Below, piece after piece: positions 21,501-32,563 of a stretch of 64,000 nt of DNA. The position numbers were made by a program, and so were the translations under genes. This stretch comes from Klebsormidium nitens (Eukaryota; Streptophyta; Klebsormidiophyceae; Klebsormidiales; Klebsormidiaceae). Each line of letters opens with the position of its first letter. The stretch's first letter is position 1. The notes under the pieces are model-generated. The model had not been told where the DNA came from and searched no databases. It worked only from the letters and a program-made list of their open reading frames with translations. The DNA lies in the NCBI GenBank assembly GCA_000708835.1, contig DF237149.1, positions 1 to 64,000 of the forward strand, in the 5' to 3' direction.

Positions 21501-24500
21501 ATACTTTACGGGACTGCAAGGAGTCGTAATCCAAATTTGCTCGGGACTGTCCTGGGGAAGCCCTCCGAGCCGGCAAAGCCGTGCTAGGATCCAAACATGG
21601 ACACTTTTGCGAGAAAGATCAGGAACAAGCGAGTCGCATACACGAGAATGAAAGAAGGCAAGAGGGGACTCGAGATCGCATCACGCCAGCTATGATCGGG
21701 ATCATGTGCGGAACAGCTGCTCGCCATCCTTAAGATAAACCTGGTTATCATGGATTCACCACGACCGAGGTTAGTCGAAACCCGGTCGACCATAAGCAAT
21801 TCTGACGAAGCAGCTTCCGCCTTGCTCGAGAAAAGATCACAAAATCAGGATTACAGGTCCGCAAATTATAGGTTGGCAAATAGCAGCTTCGCACCAGCTT
21901 CTGGTTCGACGTATGGCACAATCGCCGTGGTGGTTCCCCGAGCCACGCCTTCGACGACGTCATCGACCGTCACTTTCTGGCGGCATATCGGGCACTGGCC
22001 TTGAGACGGTCCCGAGTCGATGGCACCCGTCAGGCACTCGTGGCAGAACCTGCGGGCGAATTCAGGCAATGCTTCAAGCGTGGTCAAAAGACTGGCATTG
22101 ATTGACGCTGAAGCTTGGCAGCGTGTACGAAATGAATTTGGCCATCTCTCGAGGCATACGAGGCAACGCGTTTAGACAATAATCAAGCACTGGCTTCAGC
22201 TTGTGCTGAGGCTTGGCAGCAGAAGTATGATGAGTTGGGCGATGTTTGGCCTTCTGGGCAGACGTAAAGCATTATTCGGGGTCTGATTAGGACGTCTGGA
22301 GGCATTTTGGAACGGCGAGATCGCAGAAGGCGAACGGAGATTGGGTGTTTCAATCAGTCTAGGTTGACAAAATAACTCGACCGACATGACGAGACAGATC
22401 CACTTCTCTCATTAGGACCTACTGACAGTCCCCTGCTGGAATGGGAGGTTTGCTTTTGAAGAGTCGTTACATTGCTTCCACAAAAGCTCATTTTGGTCAC
22501 CGCAACAACAAGGTCTTCCGGTAGTTTCAGGGACCAACAAGACCACCATCTGTGGAGGCTGTTGTAGAAGTTAGTGAAACCCAGAGCTCGAGAGAAGATT
22601 TGCTCTTTTGGGAGCCACCTTTCCACACCCGGCGTGCTGACGTAAGCACCCTCACCAGTGCTTGCAGGGCGTTCTGGCGGGCCGCTCCATGACGTCGAGG
22701 CATATGCCGCACTCAGAGTCGGGGGGCATGTCGGGCAGGCCTGCAGCTCCCGGGGGGCCGGCCTCCGGAGCGGTGTCTCCAGCCTCCGCCGGAGCATCCG
22801 CTGAAGCCTGGGGGAGATAGATTTGGCCGCCGCTGCAGATCCTGCAATCATTGTCCAAAGGAAAGGAAGTTTGAAAGAAGAACCAACACGGCATGGAATG
22901 CGGCGTGGGGTCGACCAAGTCGGATCATGTGCACTGGTCTTAAGAGCACCCAATATCCAATTGCGGTTGCGGTTGCATGAAGCCTGCGAATATTTAATGT
23001 TCATGCAGCCAGAGTGTGATGTGGTTTGCTGCAAATTTTGCGCCAAGACAATTACAATCGCGGAAAGCTTTGGCAGGGAACGAAACACACAAAAAGAACA
23101 ACTCTGGAATCAAAGCCCGCTGAGTGTAGCTGAGTCCTGAGAGGCTGAGGTGAAGTTCGGGCGTAGGCTGCTGGATGTATTTAGCATTTCCTTTTCCCGC
23201 ATCCGATCCGAGAATTGCACGCGGGCGTCCTCCGCTGCAATCAGTGGTCGCAAAACGAAGGCCATGAAAAGGCAAAACAAAACGGCCTCGAACGGCGCTT
23301 ACCTGCGCAGCGGGAGGAGCAGCGACATGATCTGCAGCATGTGTCTGCCGATGTACATGGGCCCCATCTTGCGGAAGTGAGAGAAGCGCTCCTGGGCGGA
23401 CGCTGTGGCGCGCTCGTAGACGACGCGTTCCTCGGGGGAGAAGTGCACCGGCATGTCGACCTGGGTTTTGGGCGGGAGGACGAGCAGCTCCTCGCCGTTG
23501 ATCTTCTGGGACTTGGTGTGCCGGATCATCACCTGACACAATGGAGGAAAGAAAGAGGATGATGAGACGGACTGGAGTAAGGAAGGAGGGAAGTATCAGA
23601 GGTTCGTTCTAATGTTCAGTGCCTAGCTTTGGACCAAGGGGAACAACAAAAGGACAACACAATAAGGAACCTAACAGCTGACTAAGTCTGCGATCTGCGC
23701 CCATCAGAAGCGGAAAGCCTTTGAGAGCGGAACTTTGACAGCTGCTGGACAAGGAGAATATATCCGGCGGTGATTAGCGTCAGCGTCCGCGCGTCTTCGT
23801 TTTACCTATGAGTTGGCCAGCAGAGCTCCAAGACATCCATTTCAAGTTAGTCAAATGACCCAAATCAATCCACTTGACACAGAAGTAGCATGACCGACCA
23901 GCAAACCTGTTGTTGAACCCTTCATCAGCGAAGTTCAACAACTTGACTGCTGAACCCGTCTTTTCTGGAATACGCTCAGGTGATCCATTGGGACGCGCCT
24001 TCTCACCTTCGAGAGCAGATCCACCAGCACCGCCCTCCCCGCCCCGCTGCTCCCGTGGCCGTGCGATGCATGCTCGAACGGCATCCCAATCTCTTTCTGG
24101 AACGTCGCGAGCGTGTTAAAGGGGCTCAGCTTCAGGAAGGTGAACTGTCCGTACAGGTCCGAGATGCTTGTGTTGATGGGCGTCCCGGTGCAACACCAGC
24201 GGCGTTCCGCAGTCAACTCGGCGCAGGCTCGGGAGTGCACCGCTTTCGGATCCTTGACCTGGAAAAGAAGTGGGTTGCAAGGGGGGTTCAGTGCTGATTT
24301 GAGGTGCTGGTTTACGGTGAAGTGTCACTGGGTCGGTGTGGTGTCACTGGGTCTGCGTACAGCACCAGCGGCGCTCCGCTGTCCGCTCGATGCGGGCTTT
24401 GGAGTGCACCGCTTTCGGATCCTTGACCTGGAAACGAAGTGGGTTGCAAGGGGGGTTTAGTGCTGGTTTTAGGTGCTGGTTTACGGTGAAGTGTCACTGG

Positions 24501-27500
24501 GTCGATGTGGTGTCACTGGGTCTGCGTACAGCACCAGCGGCGCTCCGTTGTCCGCTCGATGCGGGCTTTGGAGTGCACCGCTTTCGGATCCTTGACCTGG
24601 AAACGAAGTGGGTTGCGAGGGGGGTTCAGTGTTGGTATGAGGTGCTGGTTTAGGGTGAATGTTGCTGCGGTGTTACTGGGGTCTCGGTGCAACCAGCGGC
24701 GCTCCGAGGTCAGCTCGACGCAAGCTCGGGAGTGCACCGCTTTCATGTCCTTGACCTGGAAACGAAGTGGGTTACGGGAGGGAGTTATAGTTTGTTTGGA
24801 GTGCCGGTTTCGGGTAAGAAGTTCAGCAAACTTGAAAAGCTTCGTGTTGATGGGCGTATGGATGCAACACTAGCGCCGCTCCGCGGTCAGCTCGGCGCAC
24901 GCTCGGCTATGCCACCGCTTTCGGATTCTTAACCTGGAAAAGAAGTGGGTTACAGGAGGGCTTTGTCATTGGTCTGAAATGCCGGTTTAGGGTAAAACGT
25001 GCAGCAAAATTTTCTGAAAGATTCATATTCATGGGCGCACCGGTGCAACACCAGCGGCGCTTTGCAGTCAGCTCGGCGTTCGCCTGGAGGTGCACCAATC
25101 TCGAATCCTTGACCCGCAAAGGAAGTGGGTTACTGGAGGGCTGTTCCGTTGGTTTGAGGTGCTGATTTAGGGTGAGGAGTGCAGCGAATTGGACGTTGAT
25201 TCTGCATTACGGGCATGGAGTATCGGCACATGGCCGCAAGGTGCAATCAATGCGACCCTATTATTTGCGGGCTTAGTGAGAGTGATGCACGAGTGTGGCG
25301 TCTACCCTTCGTAAAAGACACAGGCCAAGTGCTAGCTCTGGGATACAACCAGAACCAGATTTGCTGGTGAGAAAAGCGCCTGACGATGACCATATCAAGA
25401 CGTACCCGGAAGTGACGAAACAACATCAAAGAGCAAATGCGGAACACTCACGGTGTGGCTCTCGTCCAGTACGATCCGCCACCAATTGACGGCGTGCAGC
25501 GGCGACAGCCTGCCATGCTCCTCCTCGGTTAGCGGCTTGTTATCTCCGGGTTCCCGGAACGCCCACCTCCGTTTCGTGCACTGGTTGAAGTCCGAGCCGA
25601 GAGTTGCGTATGTCGTGACAACCTGTACCAGTCAAGTTTTGGCAGCGCTCTGAAAATGGACCCTCGGTTTTTTGCAGAGTCATTTAGCGGTTTGTTATTT
25701 CTGGTTCCCGGATCGGCCACCTCCGTTTCGTGCACTGGTTGAAGTCCAAGCCGAATGTCGAATACGGTGTGACAACGTGTACCAATCAGGTTCTGTCAGC
25801 GCTCCAAAAATTGATTCTCGATTATTCGCAGAGTCATTCAGCGGTTTTGTTATTCGCGTTACGCCCACCTCCCTTTTGTGCACTGATTAAAGTTCAAGCC
25901 GAGAGTTGCATACGTCGTGACAACCTGTACCAGTCAACTTTTCTGAGCGCTCCAATACTTGGCCCTCGGAGTTAAGCCTCGTAAGGAGGGTCGTTGTGCG
26001 CAGAGATCACTGTTTCTGCCAAATTCTAAGCCTGTCTATAATAGGAAATGAAGAACACGTCAGCTCGACGCAACTTCAAGGACAGACGACTTGTGACCAG
26101 TAGCTTATGCACGAAAACGCTGCGGCTTGACGTCTCCAACGGTTTGCGTATACGGGTACAGATTCCACTTTTGACTTCAATGTACGAAACCGCTCACCGC
26201 CAATTGCGTTCGAGCGTTTGAGGCCAAGAGCTAAAGGAACGGACGAGGCGAGACAAAGTTGCAAACTCACGATGTCCTGGCGGGCCAGGAAGAACGGGTC
26301 GCTCGAGCGGCCTTGTCCGTGGTATTTGTACATGTTGATCGGGGCGCTGAGCTTGCCTTTCGCCTCTGAGATCCATTGCCCCACCAGCGAGACAGCGCAA
26401 ACAACCAGGGTGGCCTTGGAGGGCACTCCCCCGGCTGGTATTGGGGGGGTGGGCTGTTGAATTGTTACTTGAGGAGTGAGCTGAGGGGGGTTGGGGTGCG
26501 GGTTTGCGAGGATGAGGGCCAGGATCTCGACGGTCTTGCCGAGGCCCATCTCCTGGTGATGAAAGAAGGAATGTCGATAGTTTAGGGAGCTTAATATGGT
26601 TCAGAACATGGAGAAGTTCTGTTCAAGGTTCGTTGAAGCGGGCCATGGGTTCGTTTTGGTATGGATTGCAGTATTTGACACTTGGAAGATCTCGAAACAG
26701 AAGTGTTTCCTTCTCTGGCGTATTGTGATGACGGAGTGCTTATGAGCCTGAGTTTGAAATGCTTTGGCAGCAGAGGAACTTGAGGATGTGAGCCAAGCTT
26801 CTGAGAGCCAGAACCCTTCCGTTTCGTCGATCTGTATTCTACCTATCCAAGAAGCAGAGCGAGTTTGCAAAGAGGTCTGGAAGCTTCAACGAAAGTGGAC
26901 AGCCAAGCGGAGCGCACAATTCTGCCTGAAACGAATACTGAGGGGCAGAAGCCGATCCGAATGCTGGCTGGATGCTCGACCTACGGTCGAGCAGCCGCAA
27001 AGCGGGCCGAACAAATACCAGTCTCGAGACCTCTCCACAAGGAACTGCAGTCTGTCGTTGCCAGATTTCAAACCCCGACTCAAGCGCCCAATGAGCTCCA
27101 ACGCTTACCTCGCACAAGAAGCCGCCGGTGGTCGGCGGGGGCAGCGTCCCCTTGGTGACTAACTTGAGCCTTTGCAGGGCGGGGCAGTAGAAGACGTCCT
27201 CTTCTGCCGTGCCGGCCCCCGGGATCTGGCGCCACATCAGCCCGTGGAAGCCGCCATCCCGCCGCTCACTGTAAGATGCACCGCTTATTGTCAGCTCATC
27301 AGCAGTGAGAACGTGTGCGAAGCTGGGGTAGTTTTCCTTTGCGGAGGTGCAGAAGCTTCAAAACTTTGCAAGCGCGCAGAAAGCATTAGGGAGGGTTCCT
27401 TGAGCTGATGCATTTTGAGATGCACTCGTGTCGCATGGATTTCCAGGGTGCTACTTCTACTAATTGGTATGATGAGAAGGCTGAACTAACGAGATCTCTA

Positions 27501-30500
27501 ATAGAGTACGGGAAGACTCTTACCAGATTTATAGACTTCGTGTATGAGGAGTATATTTACAGTTGGAGCGATTGAAAAAGATGCAATCTGAGCAGAACCA
27601 CTAGTCTTAACGAAGAGTTTGAAATTCATCATCAGGTTTCAAAAGACGGAGGCGCTCTTACTTGTCTAGCATGAAGCGCAGGCTCTGCCTCTGGTACGGC
27701 CGGAGTGTGACGCCCAGCCCGTCTGGTTGCGGCTCTTCCGGGTAGCTGGTGCTCTGCACCTTTTCCAGCAACGCATCGAAGCTCCTGATCCTAGTCACAG
27801 CAGGATTCGATTCCAGCTGCCTGCACGGATTGGCGAAATTACACGAATCAGCACGGACCAGGATCCGGCCAGAAGAATACTGAGGTCCTGGCTAACGAGG
27901 AGCTTCATTTCGTGGCAGCAAATGTCAGAAGTGGACCTTTTTTTGCAAGGTTGAATCGTCGTGATGTCTTCTGCTCCGTGCAACTTCAGTAAGAAGCTTT
28001 CTTACGTGAGTTGTCAGGAGAATGAACGTTGCTTTGACTGAGGGTATCTTAGTTTCTCAAAGTTGGCAAAAAGCGAGAGCGCAGTCCCATCGAGAACCAA
28101 AAGTCAAAAAAGGATCTCAAAGAGAGGGTTTCGAACCAGCCATCGTATGTCCAACGACAGACTCTGTTCAGCCGCAACCGCTTTTCTGATCTGACGCATC
28201 TCTGATTAATCCATCCTACATTGGTCTAGGTATGTCAGTGCCAATGCCTCACCTCAGCTCCTCAATCTGTTCGCAGAGCACCGGGTCGTCTTTGCACAGG
28301 TGGACCAGCGCCTTGGCTTGTGCGATCCGGGAGCTTTCGTCAAAGAGGCGGCGCAGCTGGAATAGCTTGATATTGACAGTCCCGCGCCGAGGGTTGTTGC
28401 CGCTGGGACGGACTGACACCGCAACACGCACGGCCGGCTGGTCACCCACCTTGAAGGTGCGCATGCGGGCCCTGCATGGCAAGAATTTTGACATCTGGTG
28501 TCAAGACCAGACACTTTTTTCGCTGCCAGGTAATGCTTTGAAGTACTAAGAGATGCAGGCATGCAAGGACTTACAGAAATGCATCCCGGAAATAGGACAT
28601 GAGTACGCAAATCCTGTGGAGAGGAATGCTTGGTGTCTGAGCAATGATCAAGAAGCATGAATGATCCTGGCCCATCTATTTCGTTAGGTGACAGGTCTCG
28701 CAGTCGCAAAGTCGGTTTTTCACCTGATCTCTGCAATGAGGCAGTCAAACTCCATCTGCTTGGGCCTCTTATTCCGTGGTAGATCCTGTTCGCCAGTGTC
28801 AAAGCGGAAGTACCTGCAAGTACAGTATTTGAGATTCGTTGAAGAAGCCAACTTGCGTATATGATCTCAGCTGCTTTTTTCAGAAAACAACTGTAGAACA
28901 TGAAATCTTCATCAGGAAACTCACGAAGCGCGATGCTCCAACTCAGACCATTGGCGTATGCTTGCGCTCAACTGAAGGACAACAGCAGCTAGCAAGATTG
29001 CAAAAGCATCAAACTGCCCCGCTCCTGCATAGCTCAAATGGACAAGATACTACCTAGCAACAGATTTGGGAGCAAGGGCTTCGTGTGGGAGTTGGCTAGC
29101 AGATTGAGCGTCTAAGCCTCCCACTTACACCATCTTGTGCTTCTTGTAGGTCGCCCCTTTGACCGGCAGCATGTCCATATGGAAGAGGCCTAGACCGAAT
29201 GGCGCATGAGTGGGGGGCAGATTTACAAGGTCGTACTCAGCCCTTGCGGCGACCGGGATGCTGACGGTGCCAAGCGGAATGTACCTGCAGCCAGCCAAGT
29301 CCACTTTCAATCGCTTCCAGGTAACCGCATTAATATGCTCCCTTAGATTCCACTCATCTAGTTGCATAAAGGCTTGGGAAGGGGAGGACTGTCATAACCG
29401 GCTGCAAGAATGCTTAAATCCAGGCCATGAACAAATGCTGAATCGATTCACCAGATTGTAGCAGATGGTCGCCGAAAAGCTGCAGTAAACCGATTTTCGA
29501 CCTGGTTTTGTTCAAAGTTAAAAGTTGTACAGCCCCAGGACTGATGAGCAAAGTTGCAACGCGAAAAGTCGGGAAGCTTGCCCAGATTAGGCACAAACCC
29601 AAACGGGTCACAAAAGCCTGTGTGCTGAAAATTGGCATTCTAAAGAGTAGACTGCTCTCTACACGGCACACACGCATCACTAGCATCATTTGGCGTAAAG
29701 GCAACCTGGTGAGGAATCCAACGACAAGAAATCACTTACTCTTTGTCCGAGTGCGGGTCTTCCAAAGGGGGTTGATCTGCTGTCCAGGGCCTTGCGGAGG
29801 GACCCCCTTGCGCAGAGCTTGGCCCCGCACTGCTTGGTTGCACCACGGGCACTGGCCTTCTAGGAGCGACGCTTGGACGAACTGGATCATTCCGCTTAAG
29901 GCTGTCCATAAATGCCTTATGCGCGGTGTTCTGCTCTGGAGGGTTCTGCTGAGACGCGCTCTGTGCTGGAGGGTTCTGCTGAGACGCTCTCTGCGCTGGA
30001 GGGTTCTGCTGAGGCATGTTTTGTGCTGGACGGTTCTGCTGAGGCCCGGCCTTGTTCTTTGCAGCCGTTCGTTTCTGTTGCCAGTGCCACGCGTCGTAGG
30101 CGTTGCAGTGGTCGTCCTCCCGGATGCCCGTGCCCCATTGGAGACACTGAGACTGGGGCTTGTCGCAGACGTAGCAAAAGCACTGCAACAAGCCACGAGG
30201 GTCCCTCTTTATCAAAGCGAAGGAAGTAATACATTCAATATGATCCCACAGGCTTGACATGGGCACCAGGCCAGGCAGATCAGGCCATTACGCATGAAAC
30301 ACTCAATTGATCACGTCAATTATTTGAACTGCAATGTTAAGTAGGTGAACATCATAAGGCTTGGTGATGCTGCATATTCTCCTTGTGTTAGTAGGCACGT
30401 CTAGGGATGTCGGTAGTCAGCATTGAACTGCAACCACCATTGTACATCAATTCCTTCAGCCAAAAGGACTCACTTTGCATAGAGAATGCTGTCCAAGGAA

Positions 30501-31142
30501 TTGAAAGCTTGGAGACATGCCCAACATACATTTCATCGGTTTGCCTTGTTCAGCAACTTCCCTTTGAGGATCACCAAGCCGAAAGGGTTCAGAGATCGAC
30601 AAGGTCTATGCAATGTATCTTGGACTCAGAAGATGGCACACATCAAGAGTATTCTATAGAATGGGCGAATCGCCAACGCTGGCTTTCTTGAGTCCATCAA
30701 GATTCTCTTTCTTTCCAAAAAGAAGATGCACAATGCTAGTAAGGATTCTCACCTGCTTGCAGCACGCTGCGTTCTGCGCCGACTTTTTCTTCACAAAGGG
30801 GTGGGTTCCACACAATGATCGCGGGTGTGGAAGATCCCTCAGCGCTGCCCCATCGCCCCGAGCGCCTGTCATTACAATGTCAGCGTCATCATCGTCAATG
30901 TGATTCATGGGGATCGCCGCCTCCCCAGGCCGCCTCGTGAGCAGCTCACAGTCTTCATTTCCCGCACCAAGAGATGCGCTACCCTCTTTCTTCTCCAACT
31001 TTGGCTTCTTCTCTGTCCATGAGAAGACATCCCCATCCCGCAATGGCCTCTTGTTCGGTCTGGAGGAAACTGCTGCTTCTTCTTCATCGCTGTCGTCTAT
31101 TACGATCACAGCGCGCTTTTTCACGTTTGCCTTTGAATCCAT
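18581..31142 (-). CDS. SNF2 helicase-like ATPase with internal RING finger
   Basis: A nuclear SNF2 ATPase and probable ubiquitin E3 ligase of the RAD5/RAD16/SHPRH group. Nineteen phase-matched exons: 30753-31142, 29740-30182, 29129-29284, 28724-28813, 28575-28613, 28253-28471, 27662-27790, 27109-27268, 26271-26552, 25452-25622, 24007-24258, 23303-23532, 22656-22841, 21895-22049, 21088-21200, 20559-20696, 20070-20177, 19260-19438 and 18581-18677, about 1178 residues. The N-terminus is acidic with basic patches, then a Cys/His-rich segment containing CFCYVCDKPQSQC and a Gln/Asn/Pro repeat. Motifs: LRPYQRQSLRFM (entry), GLGKT (545-549, Walker A), DESH (689-692), TGTPI (717), C3HC4 RING (C898, C901, C913, H915, C918, C921, C935, C938), ALIFSQFMGT, GAVGITLT and RAWRMGQQRPV. 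The C-terminus ends DKQNLRMSEFEILFS. Relatives remodel stalled forks or polyubiquitinate PCNA; the exact role here is inference. Introns 9, 10 and 14 contain copies of the edges of exons 10, 11 and 15. Confidence 0.93.
21315..21450 (-). repeat. Two decayed copies of the 5' edge of exon 15
   Basis: The plus-strand landmark gcctgcg(c/g)c, which spans the acceptor of exon 15 at 21200, recurs at about 21329 and 21421. It is followed each time by a cagaaa..ttgagacg stretch matching the intron next to the true acceptor. Spacing is about 130 and 92 bp. The copies are upstream of the exon in the gene's sense, inside intron 14. Confidence 0.65.
24350..25125 (-). repeat. Five-copy array of the 5' edge of exon 11
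   Basis: The first about 85 bases of exon 11 (true acceptor at 24259) and the adjoining intron are repeated five times upstream in the gene's sense. The landmark ccagcggcg starts at 24196 in the exon and near 24365, 24534, 24693, 24870 and 25051 in the copies, with spacing of 159-181 bp. Copies 2 and 3 are nearly identical to each other. They keep the acceptor and the frame of VKDPKAVHS and the ERRWCCT part, but change the TGTP motif to TQTQ. The two outer copies include a longer piece of the exon (through the INTSIS-equivalent region) than the inner ones. Confidence 0.93.
25680..25945 (-). repeat. Two copies of the 5' edge of exon 10
   Basis: Two direct repeats of about 105 bp match the first 33 or so codons of exon 10 (true acceptor at 25623), including the acceptor region. 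The nearer copy (25682-25790) still reads VVTPYSTFGLDFNQCTKRRW before drifting. The farther copy (25838-25940) is more diverged. They lie in intron 9 of the SNF2 gene. Confidence 0.9.
29930..30045 (-). repeat. 30-bp coding minisatellite (QQNPPAQ units)
   Basis: Exon 2 of the SNF2 gene contains four tandem units of about 30 bp, each giving roughly ten residues with the core QQNPPAQ or QQNRPAQ. The repeat is in frame and forms a Gln/Asn/Pro-rich flexible linker after the Cys-rich segment. Such units often vary in number between strains. Confidence 0.85.
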
Positions 31143-32563
31143 GGCAAGAGGCTCACAAACAACGCTGATACAATGCAGACAGGTCAACCTGATGGAAGTG
31201 CCGCCACATGAAATTGTCGTTTCTTGCTGCGTCTTCTGTTCACTGCACCCTCAAAGTTTAGGCTTCAGGCAGAACAACGACACGTCTTCAACGTGAAAGC
31301 GTGTCATCAAGGATTGCCGCCCCCTTCCAGTCTGAAAATGGTTTCTCCTTCGTTCTTTCACGCCAAAGGTACTAACGCAGCTTTGCCTACAGCCTCAAGC
31401 TACATCCAACAGCCTACAGAATGCTCCAAGGGATCAACTCAACGTTCAGATTGATGTGAAAACCTTTAAGTTTTGAAGATTGCTCTGCTTTCTTTACTTT
31501 TGACCGATTTGGTCTATAAAGCGGAGTTCCGCTGAGCCTGTTCACACCACAACCGCCAACAGTAGACGGGAACTTCATATTTTCCCGCCAGTTTCTCCCG
31601 TTGCTTTTCAAACGTCCACATAGCGATCGAAAAGCGGCGCGTCGAAGCTGGTCGAAGCTACCTCTGATTGTGTCTTGCAGGTTGGGTTTCGACGACGAAT
31701 CCATACAAAGGGATTGCCCTTCAAATGCATGTCGATGTAGCCGCTTGCCAGGCGGAATCACATACGGTATACGGTACCTACCTACTGGGTACTAGGTACC
31801 TAGTCTCTTACACCGCAACATGTCAACTGTGCAGCTGGTCGGACGAGCTTGTCCGAATGCTTGCAAACTTCAATGCAAAGACATTCGACATTCAACATTC
31901 AACAATCGGGTTCGCGGCTAGCGTAAAGCTTTCCAAGCCAATGCATGTAAGTTCAATAAGTTGCACCTCGGAAGTCCTTTTGAACAGTGCATCCAACATC
32001 ATGATGCTGTTGTAGTACGAATCTGCCTCTGACAACGTCAAATTCAACAGACCACTTAGGATCCATTCGAACAAGGCATTTCGCCTGTCATTGCAGAATG
32101 CTCTTGCTCGGAAATAAGCACCAATACACCTACGACTCCATGTTTTGAAAGGTGGACATGTAGGTACTCATAGGCCCCAAGATAGTTTCAATCGAAAGGG
32201 GTTTGACCTGCATGGTTACACGGTAAGCTAATCATGCAAGCCTCCCAACTCAACCAACGTCGCCAAAGTATACCTTCAGGAAACAGTGGACAGCCCATGT
32301 CATCGAGTTGGTTACAGGGAGGTGAAGCTTTTCGATTTGGTGGGTATCCATCTCTTGCTAAGGTGGAAACTGTCGCTTCAAATCATTGGAACGGATCAGT
32401 ATTGGGAAGGCTCTTTAGCCCGCTGCCTTCTCACAGACTACGATACAGCAGATAAATCGGAGTAAACGTCCTCAACACGATTTGATTTACCAAAGCTGCC
32501 TAAGCACTTGCGACTAACTCACCCAAGACTGCCTTGCTATGTACAAAAAGGACAGAAAAGTTG
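31143..32563. other. Intergenic; SNF2 upstream region and Rab 3' flank
   Basis: Both neighbours are on the minus strand, so this holds the SNF2 gene promoter and the 3' flank of the Rab gene. I see no coding region with domain content or matching splice borders. Confidence 0.55.

Noticed and set aside
22354-23088. 244-codon minus-strand open frame
   Set aside because: It overlaps the RING exon of the SNF2 gene in another frame and continues through introns. The RING exon's own frame carries the conserved cysteines.
24350-25125. Repeats as a CRISPR array or transposon
   Set aside because: The units match the adjacent exon, spacing varies, copies are diverged, and there are no spacers of constant length or terminal repeats.
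29508-30257. 249-codon plus-strand open frame
   Set aside because: Antisense to SNF2 exon 2. Its repeats are the reverse reading of the QQNPPAQ minisatellite.
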